DNA of 64,000 nucleotides, taken from Winogradskyella pelagia (GTDB lineage Bacteria; Bacteroidota; Bacteroidia; Flavobacteriales; Flavobacteriaceae). The translations under genes and the position numbers were made by a program. The notes under the pieces were generated by a model. That model worked only from the letters and a program-made list of their open reading frames with translations. It was not told where the DNA came from and made no database searches. The first letter of the stretch is position 1. Each line of letters opens with the position of its first letter. The stretch spans positions 1 to 64,000 of the forward strand of contig NZ_JAGEVF010000012.1 in assembly GCF_017581965.1 (NCBI RefSeq), read 5' to 3'. Below, piece by piece: positions 46,677 through 55,329 of this stretch.

Positions 46677-47531
46677 TTAGATAGTGTAAGTTAAACTCTC
46701 GTAATCAGCTGTTTTATTGATAATTTTTAAATCAAAAAGTTCGTTTTGAACCATTTGTAATGTTGGTCTATCAATAATCTCTTGCGACCATTCGGTAAGC
46801 GACAACCACTCTCTAACATCTTGTATATCCTGTTCGTATCTATTGGAAATTGTTCTGTCAATACTTGGAATATTTTTAAAGTCGTTTGTGGTATTGTTTA
46901 TAATGTCTAGAATAGTTTCTAATTCTTTCTTATTGTTTTTGATAAACTCATTTCGCACCGCGATAACAAAGCAAGGCCATGGTGTAGGACAATTACCAAT
47001 ATGTCTAAAAATACCATCATCAACTATAGGTTTTGTTGTAAAGCGTTCCCACATAAAATAATCTGCTCTCTGTTCTGTTAGGGCTCTAATAGCACCATCT
47101 AAGTTTTGAACAACTTCAAAGTTTAAATCTTGATTTAAGTCCCAACCGTTATTTTTGGCATTTATATAAGCCATAAGGTGTGAGCCAGAGCCATATCTGC
47201 TTATGGCCGCCTTTTGGCCAGGAAGATCTTCTACTACTTCATACTTAGAATCAGCTGCTACATGGATGCCCCAAATTAAAGGAGAGCTCACAAAGGTTTG
47301 AACAATCTTAGATGGGTTGCCCTCAATAATGTCCTTTACAATACCTTCTGTGAGTATCACCGCCATATCAATATCGCCATTTCTTAAAGCCTTGCACATA
47401 GCACCTGTACCACCAAAATAATCGTACCATCTTAGGTTGATGTCTTTAGATTTATATTCTCCATTTTTTAAGGTGAGATACCACGCTAAATTGAAATGTT
47501 CTGGCACGCCACCAATAGAAACTTTTTTCAT
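46677..47531 (-). CDS. Cytoplasmic periplasmic-binding-fold protein (NMT1/SsuA-like)
   Basis: A 284-residue type 2 substrate-binding fold with the NMT1/ThiY pattern: MKKVSIGGVPEHFNLAWYLTL, FGGTGAMCKALRNGDIDMAVILTEG, GSGSHLMAYINAKNNGWDL and IGNCPTPWPCFVIAV. There is no signal peptide or lipoprotein box, so it stays in the cytoplasm and is not a classical ABC-importer receptor; no permease or ATPase is linked. Similar signal-less members exist in eukaryotes and bacteria with unclear function, and it may be an enzyme or metabolite chaperone. Last gene of the five-gene unit from 50660. Confidence 0.82.
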   Translation of the reverse strand: MKKVSIGGVPEHFNLAWYLTLKNGEYKSKDINLRWYDYFGGTGAMCKALRNGDIDMAVILTEGIVKDIIEGNPSKIVQTFVSSPLIWGIHVAADSKYEVVEDLPGQKAAISRYGSGSHLMAYINAKNNGWDLNQDLNFEVVQNLDGAIRALTEQRADYFMWERFTTKPIVDDGIFRHIGNCPTPWPCFVIAVRNEFIKNNKKELETILDIINNTTNDFKNIPSIDRTISNRYEQDIQDVREWLSLTEWSQEIIDRPTLQMVQNELFDLKIINKTADYESLTYTI

Positions 47532-47555
47532 GTTTAATTGTCCGAAGTAATTATT

Positions 47556-48428
47556 TTAAATATTAACAATGCGCTCCAAGGTATATAAAATGAGTTTTTC
47601 GACTGTTTTTTTAGGGTCTTTACTAAAGTCTCCATTAGCCCGATTGGCTATTATCGCATTAAGGGAGAGTGCCTCATGACCTAGCAACTTTGAAAGGCCA
47701 TAAATAACGGAGGTTTCCATTTCAAAATTAGTTATTCTGAAACCATTATGCTCAAAGCTATCTAGTTTAGAATTGAGCTCTGGGTCAAATAAGGGTAGTC
47801 TTAGAACTCTACCCTGAGGTCCATAAAAACCACCAGCAGTTCCCGTCATTCCATGAAAAACTTTATCACTATCAAAATACTTTTCAAGGTATGTACTGTT
47901 TTCAATGATTATTGGTCTTGCCTTGTTTTTATCCCAGTCTGTATGTGCAATAAAGGCATCTTCAATTTCTGGATTACTAATTCCTTTAATCTGATAGAAA
48001 TGAAGCATTCCATTGACATCAAGCCCATGAGTACTCATCACAAAAGAATCTATTGGAATGTCAGCTTGTAAAGAGCCAGAAGTACCAACCCTTATGATAT
48101 TTAGACTTGTTAAATAGGTTTTAGGTTGCCTTGTTTTTAAATCTATATTTACAAGTGCATCCAGCTCATTAAGTACAATATCAATATTGTCTGGTCCTAT
48201 ACCGGTTGAAATCACAGTTATCCTACGGTCTTTATAGTAGCCTGTTTGAGTTTTAAACTCGCGTTTTTGAGTGCTGAATTCTATACTCTCAAAATGCTTT
48301 GTGATCTTCTCTACACGGTCTTGGTCCCCTACAAAAATAATGGTGTCAGAAATGTGCTCTGGCCTAAGATTTAGATGATAAACACTACCATCTGGGTTAA
48401 GTATTAATTCTGAATCTTTAATCTGCAT
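47556..48428 (-). CDS. Nucleoside phosphorylase (uridine phosphorylase-like)
   Basis: A 290-residue nucleoside phosphorylase of the PNP/UDP family: FVGDQDRVEKITKHF, VISTGIGPDNIDIVLNELDAL, IRVGTSGSLQADIPIDSFVMS (phosphate loop) and TNFEMETSVIYGLSKLLGH (nucleoside site). It cleaves a nucleoside to base and ribose-1-phosphate. Exact specificity is unclear; uridine phosphorylase is the nearest. Its start overlaps the DUF1835 gene by eleven bases; the signal-less binding protein follows 24 bases later. Confidence 0.88.
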   Translation of the reverse strand: MQIKDSELILNPDGSVYHLNLRPEHISDTIIFVGDQDRVEKITKHFESIEFSTQKREFKTQTGYYKDRRITVISTGIGPDNIDIVLNELDALVNIDLKTRQPKTYLTSLNIIRVGTSGSLQADIPIDSFVMSTHGLDVNGMLHFYQIKGISNPEIEDAFIAHTDWDKNKARPIIIENSTYLEKYFDSDKVFHGMTGTAGGFYGPQGRVLRLPLFDPELNSKLDSFEHNGFRITNFEMETSVIYGLSKLLGHEALSLNAIIANRANGDFSKDPKKTVEKLILYTLERIVNI

Positions 48429-49359
48429 GAGACACGGTTTTTATGAGTTTATTTTCGTCTACACTGAACTGGTAGTCCAACCGATTAACACCACCAAAGA
48501 CCATATCATTCTTTATTTCACTGGCATAGTTGTAGTTTCTTAGGATTGCTTCATGGCCTTTCCTATTTAGAGTAATTCGGTTTTCATCTTCTTCAAAAAA
48601 GATGTTCAAGTGATTTATAATACGCTGCAGTTGTAAATCACCATACCCATAATATCCTTGATAGTTGAGACTGTAACCTAACAGGTGATTTATGGATTTT
48701 ATGTCATTATTCTTAACTAATTTTAAAATGTTGTATTCTATTGCGCTTAAACCACTTTGTTGGTCGGGAAATCGTTTTAGATGTGCTTTAAGGCAGTTGC
48801 TTAAATACTTAAAACTAGATTTAGTAACGATATAAGGCTTAAGGATATTGTGGTCTTTGCCGCAGTAGGTTCGCCATAAAGCTACGGCTAATTCTTTATC
48901 CGAATCTGTTATCCTTATTTTATTACGATAATGATTTTCTAGCTGCTCCGCTGTAAGCTCTGATAGTCCTTTAAGATTTTTTTCTCCTTTTACACGTCCG
49001 CTACAAATGTGATATATAGGTAAATGAATTTCCTTCTGGTGCAAAAGATTAAGAACTCCTAAAAGATTGATATGGCAGAATAAATCATACTCAAACCACA
49101 GATTTATTTCATCATAATTTTCTATATCATCTAATTTTGATAACTCACTTTTTAGGGCTTTAAAATCATATTCTATATCATAATATGCCTTTAGAAATGA
49201 CGCTCTTATCTGAAAAAACTCTTCTGAATCTATTTTTGGAATAGTAGGTCCTTCACATAACATTTCTTGCCAAGTAAGAATCTCATCCTTGAAACCAAGC
49301 TCTCTTAAATAATTTGTGAGACTATCTCCATTGGTAATATGTAAGATTTTATTTGCCAT
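48418..49359 (-). CDS. DUF1835 family protein
   Basis: A 313-residue protein. The N-terminal DUF1835 signature is present: ILHITNGDSLTNYLRELGF and ILTWQEMLCEGP (5-37). The rest includes an HTH-like segment (SAIEYNILKLVKNNDIKSINHLLGYSLNY). DUF1835 proteins are thought to bind a ligand or nucleic acid; no function is known. Gap of three bases to the SUI1 gene and eleven-base overlap with the phosphorylase gene. Confidence 0.82.
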   Translation of the reverse strand: MANKILHITNGDSLTNYLRELGFKDEILTWQEMLCEGPTIPKIDSEEFFQIRASFLKAYYDIEYDFKALKSELSKLDDIENYDEINLWFEYDLFCHINLLGVLNLLHQKEIHLPIYHICSGRVKGEKNLKGLSELTAEQLENHYRNKIRITDSDKELAVALWRTYCGKDHNILKPYIVTKSSFKYLSNCLKAHLKRFPDQQSGLSAIEYNILKLVKNNDIKSINHLLGYSLNYQGYYGYGDLQLQRIINHLNIFFEEDENRITLNRKGHEAILRNYNYASEIKNDMVFGGVNRLDYQFSVDENKLIKTVSHAD

Positions 49360-49362
49360 TAT

Positions 49363-49692
49363 TTAACCACCTACACGCTTAACCTTAAATCCCTTTTCTT
49401 TTAGCATTGTCATAATCCGGTCCCTGTAATCACCTTGTATGATAATTTTATCATCTTTAAAACTACCACCAACACTAAGTTTGGTTTTTAATTCTTTTGC
49501 TAGTTGCTTAAAATCGCTTATAGCTCCGTTGTAACCCTCTATTATTGTTGTGGGCTTCCCTTTTCTTTTTTCGTATGTACAAATCAATGGTTCCTCTTGA
49601 ATCCATAAATCTTTTTCTTGGGATGGAGCATCATCAGATTCCTTAGGAACATGCTCCGGAAATAGTTGGCTCAACTGATCTTTTAAATCCAT
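49363..49692 (-). CDS. SUI1/eIF1-family translation factor (YciH-like)
   Basis: A 109-residue protein with the SUI1 domain in the C-terminal 75 residues (GKPTTIIEGYNGAISDFKQLAKELKTKL, VGGSFKDDKIIIQGDYRDRI, KGFKVKRVGG). Eukaryotic eIF1 checks start codons; the E. coli homologue YciH destabilises aberrant initiation complexes. N-terminus is a short linker. Between the dioxygenase and DUF1835 genes in one operon. Confidence 0.9.
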   Translation of the reverse strand: MDLKDQLSQLFPEHVPKESDDAPSQEKDLWIQEEPLICTYEKRKGKPTTIIEGYNGAISDFKQLAKELKTKLSVGGSFKDDKIIIQGDYRDRIMTMLKEKGFKVKRVGG

Positions 49693-49709
49693 TAATTATT
49701 AGATAAAAA

Positions 49710-50660
49710 TTACTTTTTAATTAAACCAAGTTCAATAAGTCTTTCGTTAAGAAATTCTCCCGCTGTGATATCGTCAAATTGTTTTGGATGGTTTTTATCT
49801 ACACAGCTATCTAAGACATCTAATTTCATTTCGCTGATTGGGTGCATAAAAAAAGGAATCGAATATCGAGATGTACCCCAAAGTTCTCTTGGTGGATTAA
49901 CCACGCGGTGTATGGTAGATTTTAATTTATTGTTGGTGTGTCTAGACAACATATCTCCAACATTGATCATTAATTCATCAGGCTCTGCAATAGCATCAAT
50001 CCATTGGCCGTCATGCCGTTGGACTTGAAGCCCTCTTCCTTGGGCACCCATAAGTAAAGTAATGAGATTAATGTCGCCATGTGCTGCCGCTCTGACGGCA
50101 TCTTTAGGCTCTTCTAGTATTGGTGGATAATGAATAGGCCTCAAAATAGAATTGCCATTGTGTATATAGGCATCAAAGTAAGTTTCTTCAAGTCCTAAAT
50201 GTAGCGCTAGTGCACGCAAAACGTATTTAGCAGTTCTCTCAAGCATTTTGTAAGCTTCCTTACCTACCTCATTAAATTGAGGCAACTCTTTAACAACGAT
50301 ATTTTCTGGATACTCTTTTTTGCGCTCTGCATCATCCTCTACATATTGCCCAAAGTGCCAGAATTCTTTTAAATCACCTTCTTTTTTTCCTTTGGCGCTT
50401 TCTTTGCCAAATGAGACATAGCCCCTTTGACCCCCAATTCCTTCGATTTCATAACCTTGTTTTGTGCTAACTGGTAAATCGAAGAAATTTTTTACTTCAG
50501 AATAGAGTTTGTCAACAAGGGCGTCATCCAAAAAATGTCCCTTTAGAGCCACAAATCCAATATCCTCATAAGCTTTACCTATGTTATTGATGAAGTTTTG
50601 CTTTCTAGTAGGGTCGTTAGAAATGAAATCGGCTAAATCTACACTAGGTATTCTCTCCAT
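49710..50660 (-). CDS. 2-oxoglutarate/Fe(II)-dependent dioxygenase (isopenicillin N synthase family)
   Basis: A 316-residue double-stranded beta-helix oxygenase. The iron triad is His194-x-Asp196 (AAHGDINLI) and His251 (STIHRVVNP); Arg265 in RYSIPFF binds 2-oxoglutarate or the carboxylate. N-terminal IPSVDLADFI is the DIOX_N domain. Family members oxidise small molecules such as amino acids and peptides, but no substrate can be given. First gene of the five-gene minus-strand unit, preceded by a TAnnTTTG element. Confidence 0.88.
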   Translation of the reverse strand: MERIPSVDLADFISNDPTRKQNFINNIGKAYEDIGFVALKGHFLDDALVDKLYSEVKNFFDLPVSTKQGYEIEGIGGQRGYVSFGKESAKGKKEGDLKEFWHFGQYVEDDAERKKEYPENIVVKELPQFNEVGKEAYKMLERTAKYVLRALALHLGLEETYFDAYIHNGNSILRPIHYPPILEEPKDAVRAAAHGDINLITLLMGAQGRGLQVQRHDGQWIDAIAEPDELMINVGDMLSRHTNNKLKSTIHRVVNPPRELWGTSRYSIPFFMHPISEMKLDVLDSCVDKNHPKQFDDITAGEFLNERLIELGLIKK

Positions 50661-50689
50661 GGAATGTCATTATTATTAATTGTAATATA

Positions 50690-50697
50690 CAAATCTA
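50690..50697 (-). promoter_or_regulatory. Promoter -7 element for the dioxygenase operon
   Basis: TAGATTTG on the minus strand matches TAnnTTTG exactly; about 30 bases before the ATG at 50660. No -33 TTTG at the usual spacing. Confidence 0.45.
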
Positions 50698-50733
50698 ACC
50701 AAAAAATGTACTAAATAATAATGTTTAGGACGA

Positions 50734-50757
50734 TGATAAATTATCAACAATTGATAA
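50734..50757. promoter_or_regulatory. Operator candidate with three TGATAA half-sites
   Basis: TGATAA (50734-50739), TTATCAA (50741-50747) and TTGATAA (50751-50757) follow each other with spacers of one and three bases. The middle copy pairs with both neighbours, giving two overlapping inverted repeats. It covers the -33 region of the E1 promoter, so a bound factor could block or aid polymerase. Confidence 0.5.
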
Positions 50758-50782
50758 GATTATACCATTTTTGTTACTTTTG
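50751..50782 (+). promoter_or_regulatory. Promoter of the E1 dehydrogenase gene
   Basis: TTG at 50751-50753 (imperfect -33), about 21-base spacer, TACTTTTG at 50775-50782 (exact TAnnTTTG, same bases as at rnpB). Leads to a leader of about 17 bases before the ATG at 50804. Confidence 0.55.
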
Positions 50783-50803
50783 GAAAGACTCAATAATCTG
50801 TGT

Positions 50804-52804
50804 ATGCCAACAATAACGAAAAGTAATATTGATTACGATAAACGGAATCTAAGCGACAAGTCGCTTTTGCAATTGTATTATAACATGCTTAAGCCTAGGT
50901 TGATTGAGGAAAAGATGCTCATTTTGCTAAGGCAAGGAAAGATTTCTAAATGGTTTTCTGGTATTGGGCAAGAAGCTATATCCGTTGGAGTTACCATGGC
51001 GCTTAAACCTAACGAGTATATTTTACCTATGCACAGGAATCTCGGCGTGTTTACCACAAGGGATATCCCTTTGCACCGTTTATTCTGCCAATGGCAAGGA
51101 AAAGCAAGCGGATTCACAAAGGGGAGGGACAGGTCTTTTCATTTTGGGACCCAAGATTATAATATCGTTGGTATGATTTCTCATTTAGGTCCTCAACTTG
51201 GAGTTGCAGATGGGATAGCACTGGCTAACCTTTTGAAAAAAAATGGTAAAGTTACAGCGGTATTCACAGGAGAAGGAGCGACTAGTGAAGGAGATTTTCA
51301 TGAGGCACTAAACGTAGCTGCAGTATGGCAGCTACCTGTGATTTTTTGCATCGAAAATAATGGTTATGGCCTTTCAACCCCAACAAATGAGCAATACCGT
51401 TGCAAGCATCTTGCAGATAAAGGTAAGGGTTATGGCATAGAATCTTTTATTTTAGACGGTAACAACATCATAGAAACATATACCAAAGTAAAAAAGCTTG
51501 CCGAAAGCATAAGAAAGCGACCTAGGCCAATTTTAATTGAATTCAAGACCTTTAGAAGGCGAGGGCATGAAGAAGCCAGTGGTACCAAATATGTACCAAA
51601 AGAATTAATGGCATTCTGGGAGGCAAAAGATCCCATAGAAAATTTTAGAAGTTACCTCTACAGCAAGCAAATATTAACTGCCGAAATTGATGACTCTTAC
51701 CACAATACTCTTAAGGCTGAAATAGAGGATGGTCTTAGTTCGGCCTATGCCGAGTCACCAATAGTGTCATCTGAAAGTGAAGAATTAAGTGATGTTTATA
51801 AATCGTATGATTATCAAGATTATACACCAAATAAAGATAAAAAAGAATTACGACTTATTGATGCTATTTCAGAAGGTTTGAAACAGTCTTTAGAGAAGCA
51901 TGAAAATTTAGTGATTATGGGTCAAGATATTGCCGAATATGGTGGTGTCTTTAAAATAACCGAGGGTTTTGTTGATGTATTTGGTAAAGATCGCATACGC
52001 AATACACCTATCTGCGAATCGGCCATAGTGGAGGCAGGTATGGGATTATCCATCGCAGGCATGAAGGCGGTTGTAGAAATGCAATTTTCGGATTTTGTAA
52101 CTTCAGGCTTTAATCCTATTGTAAATTATTTAGCTAAAGTTCACTACCGATGGGGACAAAATGCAGATGTTGTTGTGAGAATGCCTTGTGGAGCAGGTGT
52201 CGCAGCAGGGCCATTTCACTCCCAAACTAATGAGGCCTGGTTCACAAAAACACCTGGTCTAAAAGTGGTTTACCCTGCATTTCCTTTTGATGCTAAAGGA
52301 TTGTTGGCAACAGCCGTAAATGACCCTAATCCTGTAATGTTTTTTGAGCATAAGGCCCTTTATAGAAGTATTAGACAAAATGTACCTATCAATTACTACA
52401 CCTTGCCTTTTGGAAAAGGAGCTTTATTAAAAGAAGGTGAAACCATTAGTATTATAACTTATGGAGCAGGTGTGCATTGGGCTTTAGAAACTTTAGAGAA
52501 ACATCCAGATATCGATGCAGATCTTTTGGATTTGAGGACCTTGCAACCTTTGGACAAGGAATCCATATTAAATTCGGTTAAAAAAACAGGGAAGGTCATT
52601 ATTTTGCAAGAAGATTCCTTGTTTGGTGGTATAGCCAGTGATATTTCGGCTATGATAATGGAGGAGTGTTTTGAATTTTTAGACGCACCGGTAAGGCGAG
52701 TTGCAAGTATAGAAACACCAATTCCTTTTGCTTCTCAATTGGAAGACCAGTATCTGTCAAGACAGAAATTTGAAAAAGCTCTACTTGAATTATTTAACTA
52801 TTAG
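50804..52804 (+). CDS. Fused 2-oxoacid dehydrogenase E1 alpha/beta subunits
   Basis: A 666-residue fusion starting at ATG 50804. Residues about 20-320 are the alpha-like part: thiamine diphosphate motif AVFTGEGATSEGDFHEALNVA ... FCIENN. Residues about 345-665 are the beta-like part (MGQDIAEYGGVFKITEGF, ESAIVEAGMGLSIAG, EMQFSDFV, TYGAGVHWALE, RTLQPLDKESIL). Such fusions are the branched-chain or pyruvate-type E1 of Bacteroidota; the E2 and E3 components are not in this window. It decarboxylates a branched-chain 2-oxoacid with transfer to lipoamide. The tail overlaps the dipeptidase gene tail by eleven bases. Confidence 0.93.
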   Translation: MPTITKSNIDYDKRNLSDKSLLQLYYNMLKPRLIEEKMLILLRQGKISKWFSGIGQEAISVGVTMALKPNEYILPMHRNLGVFTTRDIPLHRLFCQWQGKASGFTKGRDRSFHFGTQDYNIVGMISHLGPQLGVADGIALANLLKKNGKVTAVFTGEGATSEGDFHEALNVAAVWQLPVIFCIENNGYGLSTPTNEQYRCKHLADKGKGYGIESFILDGNNIIETYTKVKKLAESIRKRPRPILIEFKTFRRRGHEEASGTKYVPKELMAFWEAKDPIENFRSYLYSKQILTAEIDDSYHNTLKAEIEDGLSSAYAESPIVSSESEELSDVYKSYDYQDYTPNKDKKELRLIDAISEGLKQSLEKHENLVIMGQDIAEYGGVFKITEGFVDVFGKDRIRNTPICESAIVEAGMGLSIAGMKAVVEMQFSDFVTSGFNPIVNYLAKVHYRWGQNADVVVRMPCGAGVAAGPFHSQTNEAWFTKTPGLKVVYPAFPFDAKGLLATAVNDPNPVMFFEHKALYRSIRQNVPINYYTLPFGKGALLKEGETISIITYGAGVHWALETLEKHPDIDADLLDLRTLQPLDKESILNSVKKTGKVIILQEDSLFGGIASDISAMIMEECFEFLDAPVRRVASIETPIPFASQLEDQYLSRQKFEKALLELFNY

Positions 52805-54110
52805 AATTTATCAAGTCGTAATTTTTCGCCACATTTTGTACTTCATCCAAAACACGTAATAGATTACCAGACCATAACTTTTCAATCTGTTCTTCAGTGT
52901 ATCCTCGGCGCACAAGTTCCAGCGTAACATTAAGCGTCTCTGAAGCATCCGACCACCCTTCGATTCCGCCACCGCCGTCAAAGTCACTACTTATACCAAC
53001 ATGGTCAATACCTATTGTTTTTACTAAATAATCAATATGGTCTACAAAGTCTGAAACATTTACTTCTGGAGGGAAACCCTCCATATTGCTAATTTTAGTT
53101 CTTGCCAACGTATTTATTTTTTGCAGATAACCACTGTCTATTATTGAATCGCGTTTTTGCTTGTCAATATTCCGTAGTTCACGTCTTGAATAATAGGTTA
53201 CACCCATGGAATCTGCTATGCTTTTACTAATTTCCTTGGTCTTTTTAGAACGGGCTATACTTTTTTCCTCACTAACATAAGATTTAAATGCCACAGTCTG
53301 GATTACACCACGATTATCTTTTAACCACTGCAACTGTTCATCGTCTAAATTACGACTGTGGTTGCATAAGGCACGAGCAGAAGAATGCGATGCTATGATA
53401 GGCGCTTTAGTTAATTCAATCATTTGGCGCATAGCTTCTTTTGATGGGTGTGATACGTCTATCATCATACCAACACGGTTCATTTCCTTGATGACTTCTT
53501 TACCAAAATCACTTAAACCATTGTGCAGCCATACCCCGTCTGATTCACCTGTATTACTATCGCAAAGTTGACTGTGACCATTATGGGATAAAGACATATA
53601 GCGCGCTCCCTTATCATAGAATTTTTTAACATTGCTAAGATTTAATCCTATGGGGTAACCATTTTCAATACCTATCATCGCTACTTTTTTGCCTTTGGCT
53701 TGTAGGCGCCTCACATCTTCTGACGTGGTTGCTAATTCAATTTTACCTGGTGCGTACTCATTTACTAATCTGTGAATTGCATCGAACTTGGATATAGCAT
53801 TATCATATGCTTTTTCAAAACCTTCAACCGTTAAAGAATCCTGACCGGTATATACTATGAACCAAACCACATCTAGGCCGCCCTCTATCATTTTAGGCAA
53901 GTTTACCTGAGTATCTAGTCGTTGTGTGTAATTTATAGAGTCTGTAAAGTTCTTTACATTAATATCGCAATGGGTATCCAATGTAATGACACGTTTGTGA
54001 ATGTTCTTAGCGTAAGTAATAAGCTCTTCATCGGTTTTGGGTTTATCTGGTTTACAGCTAGATAAAAGTATAGTTAATACAAAAAGAGGTATTGTGATTT
54101 TTAGTGTCAT
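52794..54110 (-). CDS. Membrane-type dipeptidase lipoprotein (peptidase M19)
   Basis: A 438-residue lipoprotein: signal ending LLSSC (Cys19), then an M19 renal-dipeptidase-like TIM barrel. Binuclear zinc motifs: DTHCDI (45-50), SHNGHSQLCD, MIDVSHPS, ASHSSARALCNHSRN; GISSDFDGGGGIEG near the end. M19 enzymes hydrolyse dipeptides, including D-amino-acid and beta-lactam-like ones. Predicted to act on the periplasmic side of a membrane. Convergent with the E1 gene. Confidence 0.9.
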   Translation of the reverse strand: MTLKITIPLFVLTILLSSCKPDKPKTDEELITYAKNIHKRVITLDTHCDINVKNFTDSINYTQRLDTQVNLPKMIEGGLDVVWFIVYTGQDSLTVEGFEKAYDNAISKFDAIHRLVNEYAPGKIELATTSEDVRRLQAKGKKVAMIGIENGYPIGLNLSNVKKFYDKGARYMSLSHNGHSQLCDSNTGESDGVWLHNGLSDFGKEVIKEMNRVGMMIDVSHPSKEAMRQMIELTKAPIIASHSSARALCNHSRNLDDEQLQWLKDNRGVIQTVAFKSYVSEEKSIARSKKTKEISKSIADSMGVTYYSRRELRNIDKQKRDSIIDSGYLQKINTLARTKISNMEGFPPEVNVSDFVDHIDYLVKTIGIDHVGISSDFDGGGGIEGWSDASETLNVTLELVRRGYTEEQIEKLWSGNLLRVLDEVQNVAKNYDLINSNS

Positions 54111-54223
54111 CAGTTAATATTTATAGTTAGATGGCTAAGAAATAATTCTTTAAATATCATTCTTGTTAGAGAAGAATAACAGCAAATTACGAATACTAAA
54201 ATATAAATTGTTCAAAAAAACAA

Positions 54224-54251
54224 AAAACCAATACGACTCCGTATTGGTTTT
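54224..54251. terminator. Strong terminator of the small-ORF region
   Basis: Perfect 12-bp stem (AAAACCAATACG and CGTATTGGTTTT) with a four-base loop (54224-54235, 54240-54251). It lies 20 bases past the second tiny ORF on the minus strand and shows that a transcript passes through 54250-54470. Confidence 0.82.
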
Positions 54252-54271
54252 CTATTTTTCTGCAATTTTCA

Positions 54272-54340
54272 TTACTTGATGTTTTCTAAGTCATCATCTA
54301 AACTATTAGATGTATTGACAATTCTAGACAAGGCTTTCAT
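54272..54340 (-). CDS. Tiny ORF, 22 residues
   Basis: ATG to TAA, reading MKALSRIVNTSNSLDDDLE plus three residues. Ends 20 bases before a strong terminator. It is 38 bases after the first tiny ORF. No family known. Acidic tail; might be a real small protein or a chance frame. Confidence 0.35.
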   Translation of the reverse strand: MKALSRIVNTSNSLDDDLENIK

Positions 54341-54378
54341 AACTGTTTGATTTAATGATTGATGTTAATTCGGATTGT

Positions 54379-54465
54379 TTACCTATAGCGTCTCTTTTTA
54401 TTCCAAACGGAAGTTTTAGTATCCGCAAAATCGCTTGTTAATTGATTGTTGTTTAAAGTTCTCAT
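54379..54465 (-). CDS. Tiny ORF, 28 residues, basic
   Basis: ATG at 54465 and TAA at 54379; the product reads MRTLNNNQLTSDFADTKTSV and ends WNKKRRYR. Its upstream region is very AT-rich with no clear promoter. It could be a leader peptide, a microprotein or a small-RNA feature. The terminator about 130 bases downstream supports a transcript. Confidence 0.35.
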   Translation of the reverse strand: MRTLNNNQLTSDFADTKTSVWNKKRRYR

Positions 54466-54632
54466 GATTTTTCGTTTTTTAATTGATTACACTATATAGA
54501 CGATAGAACTTTACAATTGTTACAGTACTTTGTATAACATAATAGTAATTTAACAGATTTTAACGCTCTTTATATTGCAAATAGGAGCATATCAATGAAA
54601 TAGTTTAAAACCCTTATAACCGTTTAGTTGTT

Positions 54633-55202
54633 CTATTGAGATGTATTGGGGTTAACTTCATATACCCTTATAGGATAATTTTGTGTAATAACCTGCATTT
54701 CGGCCTTATCGAGTTGGCCTAATGATTTATTAAAACGATTTATGGCATAGGCCTGCCTAATAGCATTGTAGGCTTTTGCAATTTGGTCTTGGACTTCTAT
54801 ATAGGCTTTATAAGACGTAAGTGAATCAAAATTTAGAAATATTACCGCCTTTTTGGGATGCTCAGAATACTTAGGAAATTGTTTTCCTTGACAATAGTCG
54901 CATTGTGATAGCCCGTTATTGTCTATAAAACTTTTCACAATCTTAGGCACATCATTGAGTTTAACAGATGAATTAGAGATTAGGATTTCATCTTTATAAT
55001 TTAACGAAATCTCTAATAAATTTCTGTCCTTGATATCTAATTCACAAGTTTTAGGGTCTTCACAATAGGGAGGAAGCTGTCTCAATATTCCTTTTTCTGC
55101 TGAAATTGTTGTACTCACTAAGAAGAAAATTAGCAAAAGAAAGGCAATGTCTGCCATCGAACCTGTATTGACCGACACAGGTTGCCTTCTAAATGTTTTC
55201 AT
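54633..55202 (-). CDS. exbD: ExbD/TolR-type energy transducer with extra cysteines
   Basis: A 189-residue ExbD: N-terminal transmembrane helix SMADIAFLLLIFFLVSTTI with the proton-channel Asp18, then a periplasmic domain. ExbD works with ExbB and TonB to energise outer-membrane receptors, but no exbB or tonB is linked here. Unusual: Cys47 and Cys53 (YCEDPKTCE) and Cys101 and Cys104 (CDYC) in the periplasmic part, a set able to form disulfides or bind metal. Confidence 0.88.
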   Translation of the reverse strand: MKTFRRQPVSVNTGSMADIAFLLLIFFLVSTTISAEKGILRQLPPYCEDPKTCELDIKDRNLLEISLNYKDEILISNSSVKLNDVPKIVKSFIDNNGLSQCDYCQGKQFPKYSEHPKKAVIFLNFDSLTSYKAYIEVQDQIAKAYNAIRQAYAINRFNKSLGQLDKAEMQVITQNYPIRVYEVNPNTSQ

Positions 55203-55303
55203 AATAAAAATTCTTAAAATGTTAATATAATTACAGACGCAATAACAATACCAATGTTGTTAAAGGTTATTAACATTGTCTTAGATAAACCCTTACTATG
55301 TGT

Positions 55304-55311
55304 TATTTTTG
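55304..55311 (+). promoter_or_regulatory. Promoter -7 element for the helicase gene
   Basis: TATTTTTG, exact TAnnTTTG, 18 bases before the ATG at 55330. No good -33 at the standard spacing. Confidence 0.4.
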
Positions 55312-55329
55312 CAAAATTAATGTTTTCAA

